Source: an uncultured Prevotellaceae bacterium
GTDB taxonomy: Bacteria > Bacteroidota > Bacteroidia > Bacteroidales > UBA932
DNA: 56,436 nucleotides
NCBI GenBank assembly: GCA_900314395.1
Contig: OMVB01000043.1
Location: forward strand, 1 to 56,436
Direction of reading: 5' to 3'
Shown here: piece after piece, positions 48,258 through 56,436 of the stretch
Position numbering within the stretch: the first letter of the stretch is position 1
Layout of the letters: each line of letters begins with the position of its first letter
Made by a program: the position numbers and the translations under genes
The notes under the pieces: model-generated
The model's input: only the letters and a program-made list of their open reading frames with translations
Told to the model about the DNA's origin: nothing
Databases searched by the model: none

Positions 48258-49190
48258 ATGCGAAGACTGTTCCAAATATCCCTGCTGGCTTTGTCGCTCC
48301 TGGTTTTCAGCCAGGTGTTTTCCCGTGCGCAGAACGGAGAGAGCGGCTTCCGCAAGGATGCCTTCACACAAAGCTACAACCAGGATACGTTAAGCCGCAA
48401 GGACACATCGGACGTACTGTTTTCCTTCAAGGAATACTTCGGTGCGCTTGGCCACAAGAACGAAATCGGCAACGGAAAACTCTTCGGCGGCTCAATGTTC
48501 TTCCTTGGCGGCCAGCAAATCTACAATAAAGACTATTGGAAGCTGCCGCTGGTCTATGGCGCCATCGGCACAGGAATAGGACTGGGGATAGCATACAACA
48601 AGAAGTGGCATTCCACAGGGGACGAATCCTTCCGTAAAACCAGGAACTGGTGCTTCGCAGGGGCCGGAATCGCCTATTGGTGCATGCTGATGGACGGTAC
48701 CATCAATTACAACAGGGGCCACGAAGACACCCATACAAGGGCCTCCAAAGCCACTGTATATTCCCTGCTGCTGCCGGGCCTGGGACAGATTTACAACAAA
48801 GAATACTGGAAGATTCCCGTCTACTATACCGGGCTTCTGTTCACGGCCAGCTATTATGTACACTGGAACAAGAACTACCACAGGTACAAGAGGATCTACA
48901 ACGAGATTACGGACCCGGACATTGAATATACAGGCCGCCTGCAGGAGTCCACGGCCCTGTATTACAGGAACATTTCCCGCCGCTACAGGGACTACTTCGT
49001 TGCGGGATTTATTGCCGTTTATCTGTTGCAAGTAATTGATGCAAACGTATTTGCATTCATGCAGAACTTTGAGGTCGATGACAATTTGTCCATGAGCGTA
49101 GGCCCTGCCGTGCTGCCCCCGGACAACGTTTTTGCAAGCAACGGTTTCCCCGCCCCCACGGTTGGAATGAGAATAGGAATTACCTTTTAA
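48258..49190 (+). CDS. DUF5683 family membrane protein
   Basis: 310 residues with a signal peptide (MRRLFQISLLALSLLVFSQV). The family hallmark LLPGLGQIYNKEYWKIPVYY is at about residues 171-190. A similar block, GGQQIYNKDYWKLPLVYGAI, occurs about 80 residues earlier, suggesting an internal duplication. Two or three further hydrophobic segments follow, including YFVAGFIAVYLLQVIDANVF. Function unknown; the gene is linked to parAB and a lytic transglycosylase in many Bacteroidota, which hints at an envelope or division role. Confidence 0.83.
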   Translation: MRRLFQISLLALSLLVFSQVFSRAQNGESGFRKDAFTQSYNQDTLSRKDTSDVLFSFKEYFGALGHKNEIGNGKLFGGSMFFLGGQQIYNKDYWKLPLVYGAIGTGIGLGIAYNKKWHSTGDESFRKTRNWCFAGAGIAYWCMLMDGTINYNRGHEDTHTRASKATVYSLLLPGLGQIYNKEYWKIPVYYTGLLFTASYYVHWNKNYHRYKRIYNEITDPDIEYTGRLQESTALYYRNISRRYRDYFVAGFIAVYLLQVIDANVFAFMQNFEVDDNLSMSVGPAVLPPDNVFASNGFPAPTVGMRIGITF

Positions 49191-49202
49191 CAACAATAGA
49201 AA

Positions 49203-50783
49203 ATGAGAATATTCGGACAGATTCTGACACTTGTCGCAGCAGCAGGCGTAGTCGCCGGTTGCGCAGTTACATCGGGAAATTCATTGAAGAGTGAAAACAC
49301 AAGGCTGCGCAAAGAAATCGCTGAACTGAAGACACAGGTAGAGGATCTTTTGTCCGAGCGCGAGGCCACTGACAGCATCGCAGAGGAAATGATCAAGGTC
49401 TACGGGGAAAACGAAGACCGCTCCTACACCCAGGAAGAGGTGGACAGCCTCCTGAACCTCTGGTACCTGCACCGCCAGGCCGGCGGGACTGAGTCCCTCC
49501 TTGCCGCGGAAACGGAAAAATTTTCCTCCAACGTACCGGACAGCGTTTTTATCAAACGCCTGGCCTCCATCAACTCCTTCATCACCCTTCCCTACAACGA
49601 GACAGTCCGCAACTTCATTATCCTCTACGCAGAGAAAATGCCCTCCAAGATGGCCAGCATGCTTAGCCTGTCGGAATACTACTTCCCCATCTTCGAAGAA
49701 ACGCTCAATGCATACGATATGCCGCTGGAACTCAAGTACATGGCCATCATCGAGTCCGCCCTCAACCCTACAGCAGTTTCAAGGGCAAGGGCAAAAGGCA
49801 TGTGGCAGTTCATCTACAACACCGCAAAATCCTACGGCCTCAAAATCAACTCCTATGTTGATGAGCGGTTCGACCCTGTCAAGTCCGCCGATGCAGCCGC
49901 AAGGTACATGAAAGACGCATACGACATCTTCGGGGACTGGAGCCTGGCGATTTCGGCATACAACTGCGGATTCGGAAATGTGAGCAAAGCCATCCGCAGG
50001 GCCGGGGGAAAAAGGGACTTCTGGTCTATCTACCCATATCTGCCCAGGGAAACCAGAGGTTATATGCCCGCCTTCGTGGGAGCGATGTACGCCTTCAATT
50101 TTTACAAAGAGCACGGTATTCGTCCCGATGTTTCCCCACTGCCGCCGCACGTAGACACATTCTACATCAAGAAAAACCTGCACTTCAAGCAGCTGTCAGA
50201 GGTTGTGGGCGTACCGGAAAGCGACCTTCGCAATCTTAACCCGCAGTATATCAAGGACATAATCCCCGGAAACGAGGGCCCGTGCATACTGCGCCTTCCG
50301 TCCAGGTTTGCAAGCACCTTCATCGACTGCGAAGATTCCGTTTACACATACAAGGTTCAGGAGATATTCTCCCCCGCTACCCTTGCCGATATCCATACCG
50401 GTTCTTCAAGGGATTACGACAGGGTTGTCTACAAGGTTAAAAAAGGTGATTACCTTGGCAAGATTGCGGCCCGACATCATGTGACTGTGGCCCAGATAAA
50501 AAAGTGGAATAACCTGAAGAACAATAATTTGCGCGTAGGGCAAAGGCTGGAGATTTATCCCAATGGTAAAGCCCCGGCAAAGGCATCCGCAAAGCCCGCG
50601 GAAAGCAGCAAGAGTTCCGGCAACCAGGACGGATATACAGTCTACAAAGTAAAGAAGGGCGACACCCTGTCAAAGATTGCCGCAAAGTATCCCGGAATCT
50701 CTGCCAAGAACATCATGGACTTCAATGGCATGAAGAACAGTAAGATCAACGTAGGTCAGAGGATTAAGATTCCTAACAAGTAA
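49203..50783 (+). CDS. mltD: Membrane-bound lytic murein transglycosylase D (SLT plus LysM domains)
   Basis: 526 residues. Lipoprotein signal MRIFGQILTLVAAAGVVAGC, a short coiled part (about 25-70), then an SLT domain (about 140-300) with the catalytic Glu in MAIIESALNPTAVSRARAKG and the motif GMWQFIYNTAKSYGL, YNCGFGNVSKAI. Two LysM domains close the protein: YKVKKGDYLGKIAARHHVTV (about 403-445) and YKVKKGDTLSKIAAKYPGIS (about 480-525), for peptidoglycan binding. It would cut glycan strands to 1,6-anhydro ends during wall turnover. Starts 12 nt after the DUF5683 gene. Confidence 0.93.
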   Translation: MRIFGQILTLVAAAGVVAGCAVTSGNSLKSENTRLRKEIAELKTQVEDLLSEREATDSIAEEMIKVYGENEDRSYTQEEVDSLLNLWYLHRQAGGTESLLAAETEKFSSNVPDSVFIKRLASINSFITLPYNETVRNFIILYAEKMPSKMASMLSLSEYYFPIFEETLNAYDMPLELKYMAIIESALNPTAVSRARAKGMWQFIYNTAKSYGLKINSYVDERFDPVKSADAAARYMKDAYDIFGDWSLAISAYNCGFGNVSKAIRRAGGKRDFWSIYPYLPRETRGYMPAFVGAMYAFNFYKEHGIRPDVSPLPPHVDTFYIKKNLHFKQLSEVVGVPESDLRNLNPQYIKDIIPGNEGPCILRLPSRFASTFIDCEDSVYTYKVQEIFSPATLADIHTGSSRDYDRVVYKVKKGDYLGKIAARHHVTVAQIKKWNNLKNNNLRVGQRLEIYPNGKAPAKASAKPAESSKSSGNQDGYTVYKVKKGDTLSKIAAKYPGISAKNIMDFNGMKNSKINVGQRIKIPNK

Positions 50784-50828
50784 ATTCTTCACTTCGTTTG
50801 CAGATTCTTCACTTCGTTCAGAATGACA
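50784..50828. repeat. Extragenic palindromic repeats: partial and full copy
   Basis: A truncated copy (ATTCTTCACTTCGTTT, 50784-50799) is followed by a full one starting AGATTCTTCACTTCGTTCAG and ending AATGACA (50802-50828). ATTCT and AGAAT pair across the core. It starts directly at the mltD stop and includes the first ATG of the next frame. Confidence 0.65.
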
Positions 50829-51935
50829 ATGGGTTGTAAAGTCAAATTTATAGCGATTTTTGCAGGGCTGCTGACCATGCTGCCGCTCGCTGCGCAGTCA
50901 GGGAAGGATTTATCCCTGAAATACGGGCTTGACTTCCTGTACCACTTTGACAACAGGGAATTCTCTTCCTCAAGCGACAAGGTAACCCGTTCATATACAG
51001 AGCATTCCGCAGTTCTTGTTCCCACAGTAGGCATACAGGTAAGGCAGAGCGGAAACGTCCTGCATTCCCTGAATGGAGGAATCGACTTCCAACACGATAT
51101 GGGGTCACAGACTTGGAGGCACACAGCAAAAGAAGGCATCCTTTACTATCAGGCCGATGTTATTTCAGAAAAAGGCTTGTTCCAGGGCCTTGCAGGCATC
51201 TTTCCCCGCCGAAGCCTTGAAGGAAACTATTCTGAAGCCTTTTTCTCAGATTCCCTTCTCTTTAACGACAGGAACCTTGAGGGCGTGCTCCTCAAATGGA
51301 AAAGCCGCAGTTTTTATGCGGAACTTGGCTGCGACTGGATGGGAAAAGAAGGGCAGCAGAGGCGGGAGCGCTTTCAGCTGATATCCGCCGGAAGCTGGCA
51401 GGCGACACCGGCCCTGACTCTTGGCTGGACAGGCCTCTTCTATCATTATGCGGGTTCAAAAGTGGCCCCTGGGGTGGTTGACAACCATCTTCTGGAGCCC
51501 TGGATTAAGGCCGATGCCGCCAGGATTGCCCCCTGGTTCAACGAGCTGTCACTTCAGGCGGGACTTCTTGTTGGCTACCAGAGAAACCGCAAAGTGCAGC
51601 GGGACCCGGATATTCCGGCTGGCGGGGAATTCACCATTACTGCCAGGCATAAGAAACTGACTTTCAAGAACATAACATACTTCGGGGACAACCTTCAGGC
51701 TATGTATCACCTGCGGGATGAGAGCGATACCATTTACGGTAATAACCTCTATCCCGGACTCCCCTTCTACACCGGTTTTTACAACAGGGCAGAGCTGTCT
51801 TGGGAACCGGAAATCGTAAAATACGTAAACCTGCGGCTTGCGGCAAGGGCACACTTCAGCAAAGACGGCTTCCTTGGCTGGCAGCAGCTGGTTTCCGTCC
51901 GCTTCAATCTGGAAGGATTTCTCTTCGGGGATTAA
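50829..51935 (+). CDS. Putative outer-membrane beta-barrel protein
   Basis: 368 residues from the ATG at 50829 (MGCKVKFIAIFAGLLTMLPL, signal peptide ending L-A-A-Q). An ATG two codons earlier (50823) lies inside an extragenic repeat, so the later one is preferred. The rest is rich in aromatic residues with alternating strands (RSFYAELGCDWMG, LTLGWTGLFYHYAG, YVNLRLAARAHFS) and ends VSVRFNLEGFLFGD. I do not recognise a family. It is convergent with the HhH/barrel protein, the two stops overlapping by 4 nt, so the two genes may form a functional pair. Confidence 0.7.
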   Translation: MGCKVKFIAIFAGLLTMLPLAAQSGKDLSLKYGLDFLYHFDNREFSSSSDKVTRSYTEHSAVLVPTVGIQVRQSGNVLHSLNGGIDFQHDMGSQTWRHTAKEGILYYQADVISEKGLFQGLAGIFPRRSLEGNYSEAFFSDSLLFNDRNLEGVLLKWKSRSFYAELGCDWMGKEGQQRRERFQLISAGSWQATPALTLGWTGLFYHYAGSKVAPGVVDNHLLEPWIKADAARIAPWFNELSLQAGLLVGYQRNRKVQRDPDIPAGGEFTITARHKKLTFKNITYFGDNLQAMYHLRDESDTIYGNNLYPGLPFYTGFYNRAELSWEPEIVKYVNLRLAARAHFSKDGFLGWQQLVSVRFNLEGFLFGD

Positions 51936-53572
51936 AAATTGCAGGCCATGGCAAACCGGACTTCCGGCACCGGCGGCTTTTTCTTTTTCCAATAGCCGGT
52001 GTACGACCCTCTGAGATAAAAAGCCAGCTTCCGGTGCCCCGGCAGGCTTATTTTACAGTTCATATATGCCGATACCGCATATCCCCGTCCATAGTAAGCC
52101 GGTACAAGGAAGCTTCCCGGAGCGTCCCTTTCGTAACTGTAAAGCCGGTCCGCCCATTTTTCCGCAGAGAACAGCGTTGCCCGCAGCCAGAGAATACCTT
52201 TTGACTCTTTCTCAAATGCAGTCTCCAGGTAGGTAAGAAGTCCGTTTCCCGCGCTGTGAACCCAGTTCATCCTCCAGTTTACCTTGAGCCCTGTCCTGCT
52301 GAAGCAGAAATCCCCTCTTAAATCTGTACGTACCTTTTCATTGCCGTAGTTGCGTTTCTTGCCTACGGCCCTTAGCTTAAGAATAATTTTACTACCCAGT
52401 TTAAATGCGTCGGAGACGCTGATTTTCAACTGTTTATTATCTTTGGAAAAGCGTCTTGCGGCATCGGCGGCAACGGCAAGATCGCCGCGTCCGAAGGACA
52501 GTGAAACGCCGGACTCGTCAGATACTTTGCTCCATGTGCGGATAGCCCCGGCGCTCTTGCCTTTGAACGACTTGGGGTAAGACCTTATCTGAAAGCCGAT
52601 GCGGCTGCGGTCCCCGACGGGGAATACAGCTCCGCCAAGGGCTGCGAGCGCCCTTGAAGCGGGTTCCCAGCAGGCTTCGGCAAAGAAATCCTTACCGCCC
52701 AGGCAGAACCTCCCGTCCACGGAAACGGCAGAGTCAAAGCCGGTGACTCCCAGCTGCCCTGCAGGCAGGAGCCAGGTGGCATTTGCGCCCTTAGCGCCAC
52801 GGAAAAACAGGAACGGGGTAAGCTGCAATCGTCCCAGAGAAACAGTGGCTGCAATTCCGCGCTGCGATGCGCTGCCGTAAGAAGAGGTTCCGGACAGTGG
52901 AGAGCCTCTTTTATATAATGACAGCGGGGAGGTCACCCCGGAAAGCGACATTCCGCCCCACATAGCCAGGCCCTGGCCAAACCTCAGGTTCATGCTCCCT
53001 GCGACAAGCTTTAAGTTACCCTTGCTCCAACTGCCATAAAAGGCCCAGGTGGAAGGCGGGAACAGCTTTTTGTCTGAATAAACGCTCCTGGCCGCAACCG
53101 CGGCGCCGGCGGGGCCGCTGCTGTAAGTAAGGCGGCCCGCCCAGGCCGGCGAGCCGTCCTTCCACAGGAACTTTCCCAGCGCCGAGCCATCCGCCCTGTC
53201 CTTTGATTCGCTTCGCGAGGCAAAGGACAGGAACGGCGCCAGCGTCACGGCCATATACTCCCCTATTCCGTCCACCAGCGCAAGTTCCTGTGCAGACAGT
53301 ATATCGCCCATCCTCTCCCGGTAATCCTCTATCGAAGCAGCCTGGTAAGGAGAAAAGAGGCCCGAGTCGACAAGGCCTGCCCGGCCGGCACAGTTCACCT
53401 TCACAGGCCTGGAAATCAGCGATTCAATCTTTAACAAGTCCTCCTCTGACAGTTCCTCCTCACTGCCGAAGAATGTGTAGACTGCCTGTTCCTGGGCCGG
53501 ACAAGGCACCGGTACGCAGGCGGATGCGGCAAGAACTGCCGCCAAACAAATGATTCTGATAAGTCGTCCCAT
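51932..53572 (-). CDS. Helix-hairpin-helix (ComEA-like) protein with a C-terminal outer-membrane barrel
   Basis: 546 residues with a signal peptide (MGRLIRIICLAAVLAASACV, cleavage near C-P-A-Q). Residues about 38-120 form helix-hairpin-helix-like repeats (VNCAGRAGLVDSGLFSPYQA, DILSAQELALVDGIGEYMA), as in ComEA-type DNA-binding proteins. The remainder is strand-rich (GNLKLVAGSMNLRFGQGLAM, FLLPAYYGRGYAVSAYMNCKI-like segments) and ends with VRFAMACNF, typical of a barrel. Proteins with HhH plus barrel are widespread in Bacteroidota; their role is unknown, and DNA handling at the outer membrane is only an inference from the HhH motifs. Confidence 0.78.
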   Translation of the reverse strand: MGRLIRIICLAAVLAASACVPVPCPAQEQAVYTFFGSEEELSEEDLLKIESLISRPVKVNCAGRAGLVDSGLFSPYQAASIEDYRERMGDILSAQELALVDGIGEYMAVTLAPFLSFASRSESKDRADGSALGKFLWKDGSPAWAGRLTYSSGPAGAAVAARSVYSDKKLFPPSTWAFYGSWSKGNLKLVAGSMNLRFGQGLAMWGGMSLSGVTSPLSLYKRGSPLSGTSSYGSASQRGIAATVSLGRLQLTPFLFFRGAKGANATWLLPAGQLGVTGFDSAVSVDGRFCLGGKDFFAEACWEPASRALAALGGAVFPVGDRSRIGFQIRSYPKSFKGKSAGAIRTWSKVSDESGVSLSFGRGDLAVAADAARRFSKDNKQLKISVSDAFKLGSKIILKLRAVGKKRNYGNEKVRTDLRGDFCFSRTGLKVNWRMNWVHSAGNGLLTYLETAFEKESKGILWLRATLFSAEKWADRLYSYERDAPGSFLVPAYYGRGYAVSAYMNCKISLPGHRKLAFYLRGSYTGYWKKKKPPVPEVRFAMACNF

Positions 53573-53654
53573 ACAACAGTTTCATGTTGCTTTCTCCCGG
53601 AGACATCGGCAAAATAAACAAATAATCAGTTGCAAAACATGAAAGGGGAAAAAT

Positions 53655-53688
53655 TTTGTTAAAATTTATCATAAAAATCGTAAATTTG
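53655..53688 (+). promoter_or_regulatory. Putative promoter of the hpt-adk-obg operon
   Basis: TTTG at 53655-53658, 22 nt, TAAATTTG at 53681-53688; identical in layout to the promoter at 4097-4130. The hpt ATG is 27 nt downstream. Confidence 0.6.
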
Positions 53689-53715
53689 TGTTTTACAAAA
53701 TGACACTAACGTCCT

Positions 53716-54261
53716 ATGAAACCGGAAATCAAGCTTCACGACAAGACTTTTGTCCCTTTTATCCCTTACGAGAAGATTATCGCCGCGATTGACCAGGTGG
53801 CAGAAAAACTTAACGCAGATTACAAGGATTCGGAGGTTCCGCCGGTACTGCTTTGCATACTGAACGGCTCAATCATGTTCACCGGAGAACTTATGAAACG
53901 CCTTGATTTCAACTGCGAACTTATCTCAATGAAGGTATCATCCTACGACGGAACGGAATCCACCGGCAAAATCCGCCAGGTCATGGGACTCACCGGCAGC
54001 CTTAAAGGCAAACGCGTCATTATTGTAGAGGACATCGTAGACACCGGCAACACCATCGACTCCCTGGTAAGCATCGCCCGCGGGGAAGGTGCAACCGATG
54101 TAAAGGTTTGCAGCATGCTGCTCAAGCCCGATGTATATAAAAAGAACATCCCCATAGACTACGTTGCGATGCGTATTCCCAACGACTTTATCGTTGGATT
54201 CGGGCTGGACTACAATGACCTGGGCCGCAATTACAAGGACATTTACGTGCTAAAACAATAA
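53716..54261 (+). CDS. hpt: Hypoxanthine phosphoribosyltransferase
   Basis: 181 residues, normal size. PRPP-binding motif IIVEDIVDTGNTI (about residues 99-111) with the two acidic residues before DTG, and the flexible-loop region SSYDGTESTGKI (about 76-87). The C-terminal DFIVGFGLDYND loop is typical of purine PRTases. It salvages hypoxanthine (and guanine) with PRPP to IMP/GMP. First gene of hpt-adk-obg-murF; 6 nt before adk. Confidence 0.94.
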   Translation: MKPEIKLHDKTFVPFIPYEKIIAAIDQVAEKLNADYKDSEVPPVLLCILNGSIMFTGELMKRLDFNCELISMKVSSYDGTESTGKIRQVMGLTGSLKGKRVIIVEDIVDTGNTIDSLVSIARGEGATDVKVCSMLLKPDVYKKNIPIDYVAMRIPNDFIVGFGLDYNDLGRNYKDIYVLKQ

Positions 54262-54267
54262 CAAGCT

Positions 54268-54846
54268 ATGAAGTACTACATTCTTTTTGGCCCTCCCGGA
54301 GCAGGGAAAGGCACACACGCAGGAGCGATTGCAGAAAAATACAACCTCAAACACATTTCCACGGGAGAACTCCTCCGCGCGGAAATCGCCGCCGGCAGCA
54401 AGCTGGGACAGGAGGCAAAGACTTTGATAGACGCAGGCTCGCTTGTCCCCGACTCTGTAGTTGAAGGAATGATAGAGAACGCTTTTAACACAATCAAAGG
54501 TGTAGACGGCTTCCTTCTGGACGGCTTCCCCCGCAATCTTTCACAGGCCAGGGACCTTGACGCCATCCTTGCAAAACGCGGGGAAAAGGTAACAGCTGTC
54601 GTATCCCTGATGATTGACGACGAAGTAATCCGCCAGCGCATCGCCCACCGCGCAGCAATCGAAGGCCGCGCAGACGACGCATCAGAGGCCACCATCACCA
54701 ACCGTATCAAGACTTATCACGCTCAGACAGAGCCGCTTATCGCCTTTTATAAGGAAGCCGGCAAATACTATGAGTGCGACGGCAACAACGGAACGATAGA
54801 GGACAACCGCAACCGCGTCCTGGCCCTTGTAGAATCCATAAAATAG
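54268..54846 (+). CDS. adk: Adenylate kinase
   Basis: 192 residues, the short form with a reduced LID and no zinc site. P-loop [11 protein letters not shown] at residues 7-17, AMP-binding [10 protein letters not shown] (about 30-39), the signature [13 protein letters not shown] (about 82-94) and [14 protein letters not shown] in place of the long LID. Interconverts ATP + AMP and 2 ADP. Purine salvage partner of hpt; 10 nt before obg. Confidence 0.95.
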   Translation: MKYYILFGPPGAGKGTHAGAIAEKYNLKHISTGELLRAEIAAGSKLGQEAKTLIDAGSLVPDSVVEGMIENAFNTIKGVDGFLLDGFPRNLSQARDLDAILAKRGEKVTAVVSLMIDDEVIRQRIAHRAAIEGRADDASEATITNRIKTYHAQTEPLIAFYKEAGKYYECDGNNGTIEDNRNRVLALVESIK

Positions 54847-54856
54847 CCCGTACCGG

Positions 54857-55846
54857 ATGGCAGAGAGCAATTTCATAGACTACGTAAAGATATTCTGTGC
54901 AAGCGGGCACGGCGGGGCCGGGTCCATGCATCTTCACAGGGCCAAATATGTACCCAAAGGCGGCCCGGACGGCGGAGACGGCGGCCGCGGCGGGCATATT
55001 GTCCTCCGTGCAAACCCGCAGTTCTGGACACTTATCCATCTTAAATACCGCAAGGTTGTAAAGGCCGATGCCGGTGAAGCCGGAGGCGCCGCCCTTTGCA
55101 AGGGCAAACAGGGTGCCGATATCGTCCTGGACGTGCCTGTAGGCACTGTCGTAAAAGATGCGGAGTCAGAAGAAGTGCTCTTTGAAATGGTAGAGCCGGG
55201 AGAGGAAAAGATACTCTGCCGCGGCGGCAAGGGCGGCCTTGGAAACAACAACTTCAAGAGTGCCACCAACCAGACTCCCAGATATGCCCAGCCCGGTGAA
55301 GAAGGAGAGGAAGGCTGGTTCATCCTTGAGCTAAAAGTCCTGGCAGATGTGGGGCTTGTAGGCTTCCCCAACGCCGGGAAATCCACCCTGCTGGCATCGG
55401 TGACATCGGCAAAACCCAAAATTGCAAATTACGCGTTCACCACACTTGAGCCCAACCTTGGCATCGTAAAATACTACGACGACAAATCTTTTGTGATGGC
55501 CGATATCCCCGGAATCATAGAAGGCGCCCACGAAGGTAAGGGCATCGGGCTGCGGTTCCTAAGGCATATAGAGCGTAACTCCGTACTGCTTTTCATGGTT
55601 TCCGCAGAGGAAGAAAACGTGAATGCCAGCTACAAGGTTCTGCTAAAGGAACTTAAGGAATACAACCCTGAGCTGCTGGCCAAGGACCGAGTCCTGGCGG
55701 TGACCAAATGCGACCTTGCAGACGAGGATGCCCGCAAGAATATCCGCAAGCACCTGCCAAAATCCATCCCCTCCGTCATGATATCATCTGTAACAGGAGA
55801 AGGTCTGCCCGAACTCAAAGACCTCCTCTGGAACGCCCTGCAATAA
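54857..55846 (+). CDS. obg: GTPase Obg/CgtA
   Basis: 329 residues. N-terminal Gly-rich Obg fold (about 1-158: [43 protein letters not shown]), then the G domain: G1 GFPNAGKST (about 167), switch region with [13 protein letters not shown]3 [17 protein letters not shown]4 TKCDLAD and G5 SSVTGEGL. No C-terminal OCT domain, as usual in this group. Late ribosomal large-subunit assembly factor. Confidence 0.95.
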   Translation: MAESNFIDYVKIFCASGHGGAGSMHLHRAKYVPKGGPDGGDGGRGGHIVLRANPQFWTLIHLKYRKVVKADAGEAGGAALCKGKQGADIVLDVPVGTVVKDAESEEVLFEMVEPGEEKILCRGGKGGLGNNNFKSATNQTPRYAQPGEEGEEGWFILELKVLADVGLVGFPNAGKSTLLASVTSAKPKIANYAFTTLEPNLGIVKYYDDKSFVMADIPGIIEGAHEGKGIGLRFLRHIERNSVLLFMVSAEEENVNASYKVLLKELKEYNPELLAKDRVLAVTKCDLADEDARKNIRKHLPKSIPSVMISSVTGEGLPELKDLLWNALQ

Positions 55847-55854
55847 TTTATGCT

Positions 55855-56436
55855 ATGACTATAGAAGAGCTTTATAAGGTATATTTAGGTTGCAGCGGGA
55901 GAGTGTCTACGGACAGCCGCGCAATCAAGGGCGGAGAACTGTTTTTTGCCCTGAAGGGAGAGAATTTTGACGGCAACGCCTACGCCGCAAAGGCCCTGGA
56001 GGCCGGTGCCGCCAAAGCAGTGGTATCCGCCGATGCCGGCCTCTCCGGTGAAGGATTCATCCCGGCAGACGACACCCTGGCCGCCCTGCAGCAGCTGGCC
56101 CGTTACCACAGGGATAATATCTTCGGGAAAGATAAACACTTGACAGTCATTGGTTTAACCGGAACCAACGGAAAAACGACCACTAAGGAACTCATCCGTG
56201 AGGTGCTGTCCAAAAAGTTCAAGGTAGCCGCAACCCAGGGCAACCTTAATAACGACATCGGCGTCCCTCTGACCATCCTTGGAATGGGACAGGATACAGA
56301 AATAGCTGTCGTAGAAATGGGCGCAAGCCATCCTGACGACATCCAAAAGCTTGTAAAGGTATCGGCCCCGGACTTCGGACTCATAACAAATGTAGGCAAA
56401 GCCCATATTCTTGGCTTTGGCAGTTTCGAAGGAGTG
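55855..56436 (+). CDS. murF: UDP-N-acetylmuramoyl-tripeptide--D-alanyl-D-alanine ligase (partial)
   Basis: The frame runs open from ATG 55855 to the right edge (194 codons), so the 3' part is missing. N-terminal substrate domain begins MTIEELYKVYLGCSGRVSTD and has the typical STDSRAIKGGELFFALKG; the Mur ligase ATP loop is TGTNGKTTTKELI (about residues 102-114), followed by TQGNLNNDIGVPLTIL and EMGASHPDDI, which favour MurF over MurC/D/E. Adds D-Ala-D-Ala to the peptidoglycan precursor. 8 nt after obg, so probably in the same operon. Confidence 0.93.
   Translation, partial: MTIEELYKVYLGCSGRVSTDSRAIKGGELFFALKGENFDGNAYAAKALEAGAAKAVVSADAGLSGEGFIPADDTLAALQQLARYHRDNIFGKDKHLTVIGLTGTNGKTTTKELIREVLSKKFKVAATQGNLNNDIGVPLTILGMGQDTEIAVVEMGASHPDDIQKLVKVSAPDFGLITNVGKAHILGFGSFEGV

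Overview
The window looks like chromosomal core sequence of a member of the Bacteroidota, most likely order Bacteroidales. The reasons are upstream elements of the form TTTG-(20-22 nt)-TAnnTTTG with no clear Shine-Dalgarno sequences, family proteins typical of the phylum (DUF5683, DUF3943, the TGS-containing nucleoside kinase, FprA-type flavoprotein, PAP2 lipid enzymes), a seven-gene V-type ATPase operon with DUF2764, and many secreted proteins with Bacteroidota-style signal peptides. G+C is roughly half. I see no rRNA, tRNA, transposase, phage gene or CRISPR array. Both ends cut a gene: an outer-membrane protein at the left edge and murF at the right edge.

Layout. 1-2.1 kb (minus): ECF sigma factor broken by an in-frame TAG, a putative anti-sigma protein, a small secreted protein and a partial beta-barrel protein. 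2.1-4.1 kb: HsdR-N-like nuclease-fold protein and aspartate ammonia-lyase. 4.1-9.3 kb (plus): nucleoside kinase, EttA, CNNM/CorC-like protein, HAD phosphatase. 9.3-17.2 kb (minus): a full glycine cleavage set (lpdA, gcvPB, gcvPA, gcvH, gcvT) with lipoate-protein ligase and an arginase-family enzyme; glycine is split to CO2, ammonia and methylene-THF while the ligase lipoylates GcvH. 17.2-25.6 kb: tandem-FGE lipoprotein, DUF3943 protein, lactonase-type propeller, DUF4332 protein, S9 peptidase and FprA flavoprotein. 25.6-30.6 kb (plus): a tight six-gene set that looks like membrane-lipid chemistry (CDP-alcohol phosphatidyltransferase, GtrA, acyltransferase, FAD oxidoreductase, SDR, PAP2). 30.7-34.7 kb (minus): alkaline phosphatase fused to a GHL10-like glycosidase, and an M23 peptidase. 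35-43 kb (plus): isochorismatase-like hydrolase, then V-ATPase E, DUF2764, A, B, D, I, K. 43-50.8 kb: serine hydrolase, priA, parA, parB, DUF5683, MltD. 50.8-53.6 kb: two convergent outer-membrane proteins. 53.7-56.4 kb (plus): hpt, adk, obg, murF.

The most unusual signals are not genes. The heptamer GCCGATG/CATCGGC occurs about 68 times by hand count (about 8 expected), in several reading frames and both orientations, at roughly the density of known DNA uptake sequences. Two distant hairpins (30.6 and 46.3 kb) share a 17-nt loop and show two compensatory base-pair changes. A family of small palindromic extragenic repeats occurs at least six times, once apparently inserted in frame in the HAD phosphatase gene. 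The glycine cleavage locus carries a 14-bp tandem array next to a 25-bp inverted repeat, and a separate 123-bp structured inverted-repeat element. All counts were made by eye.
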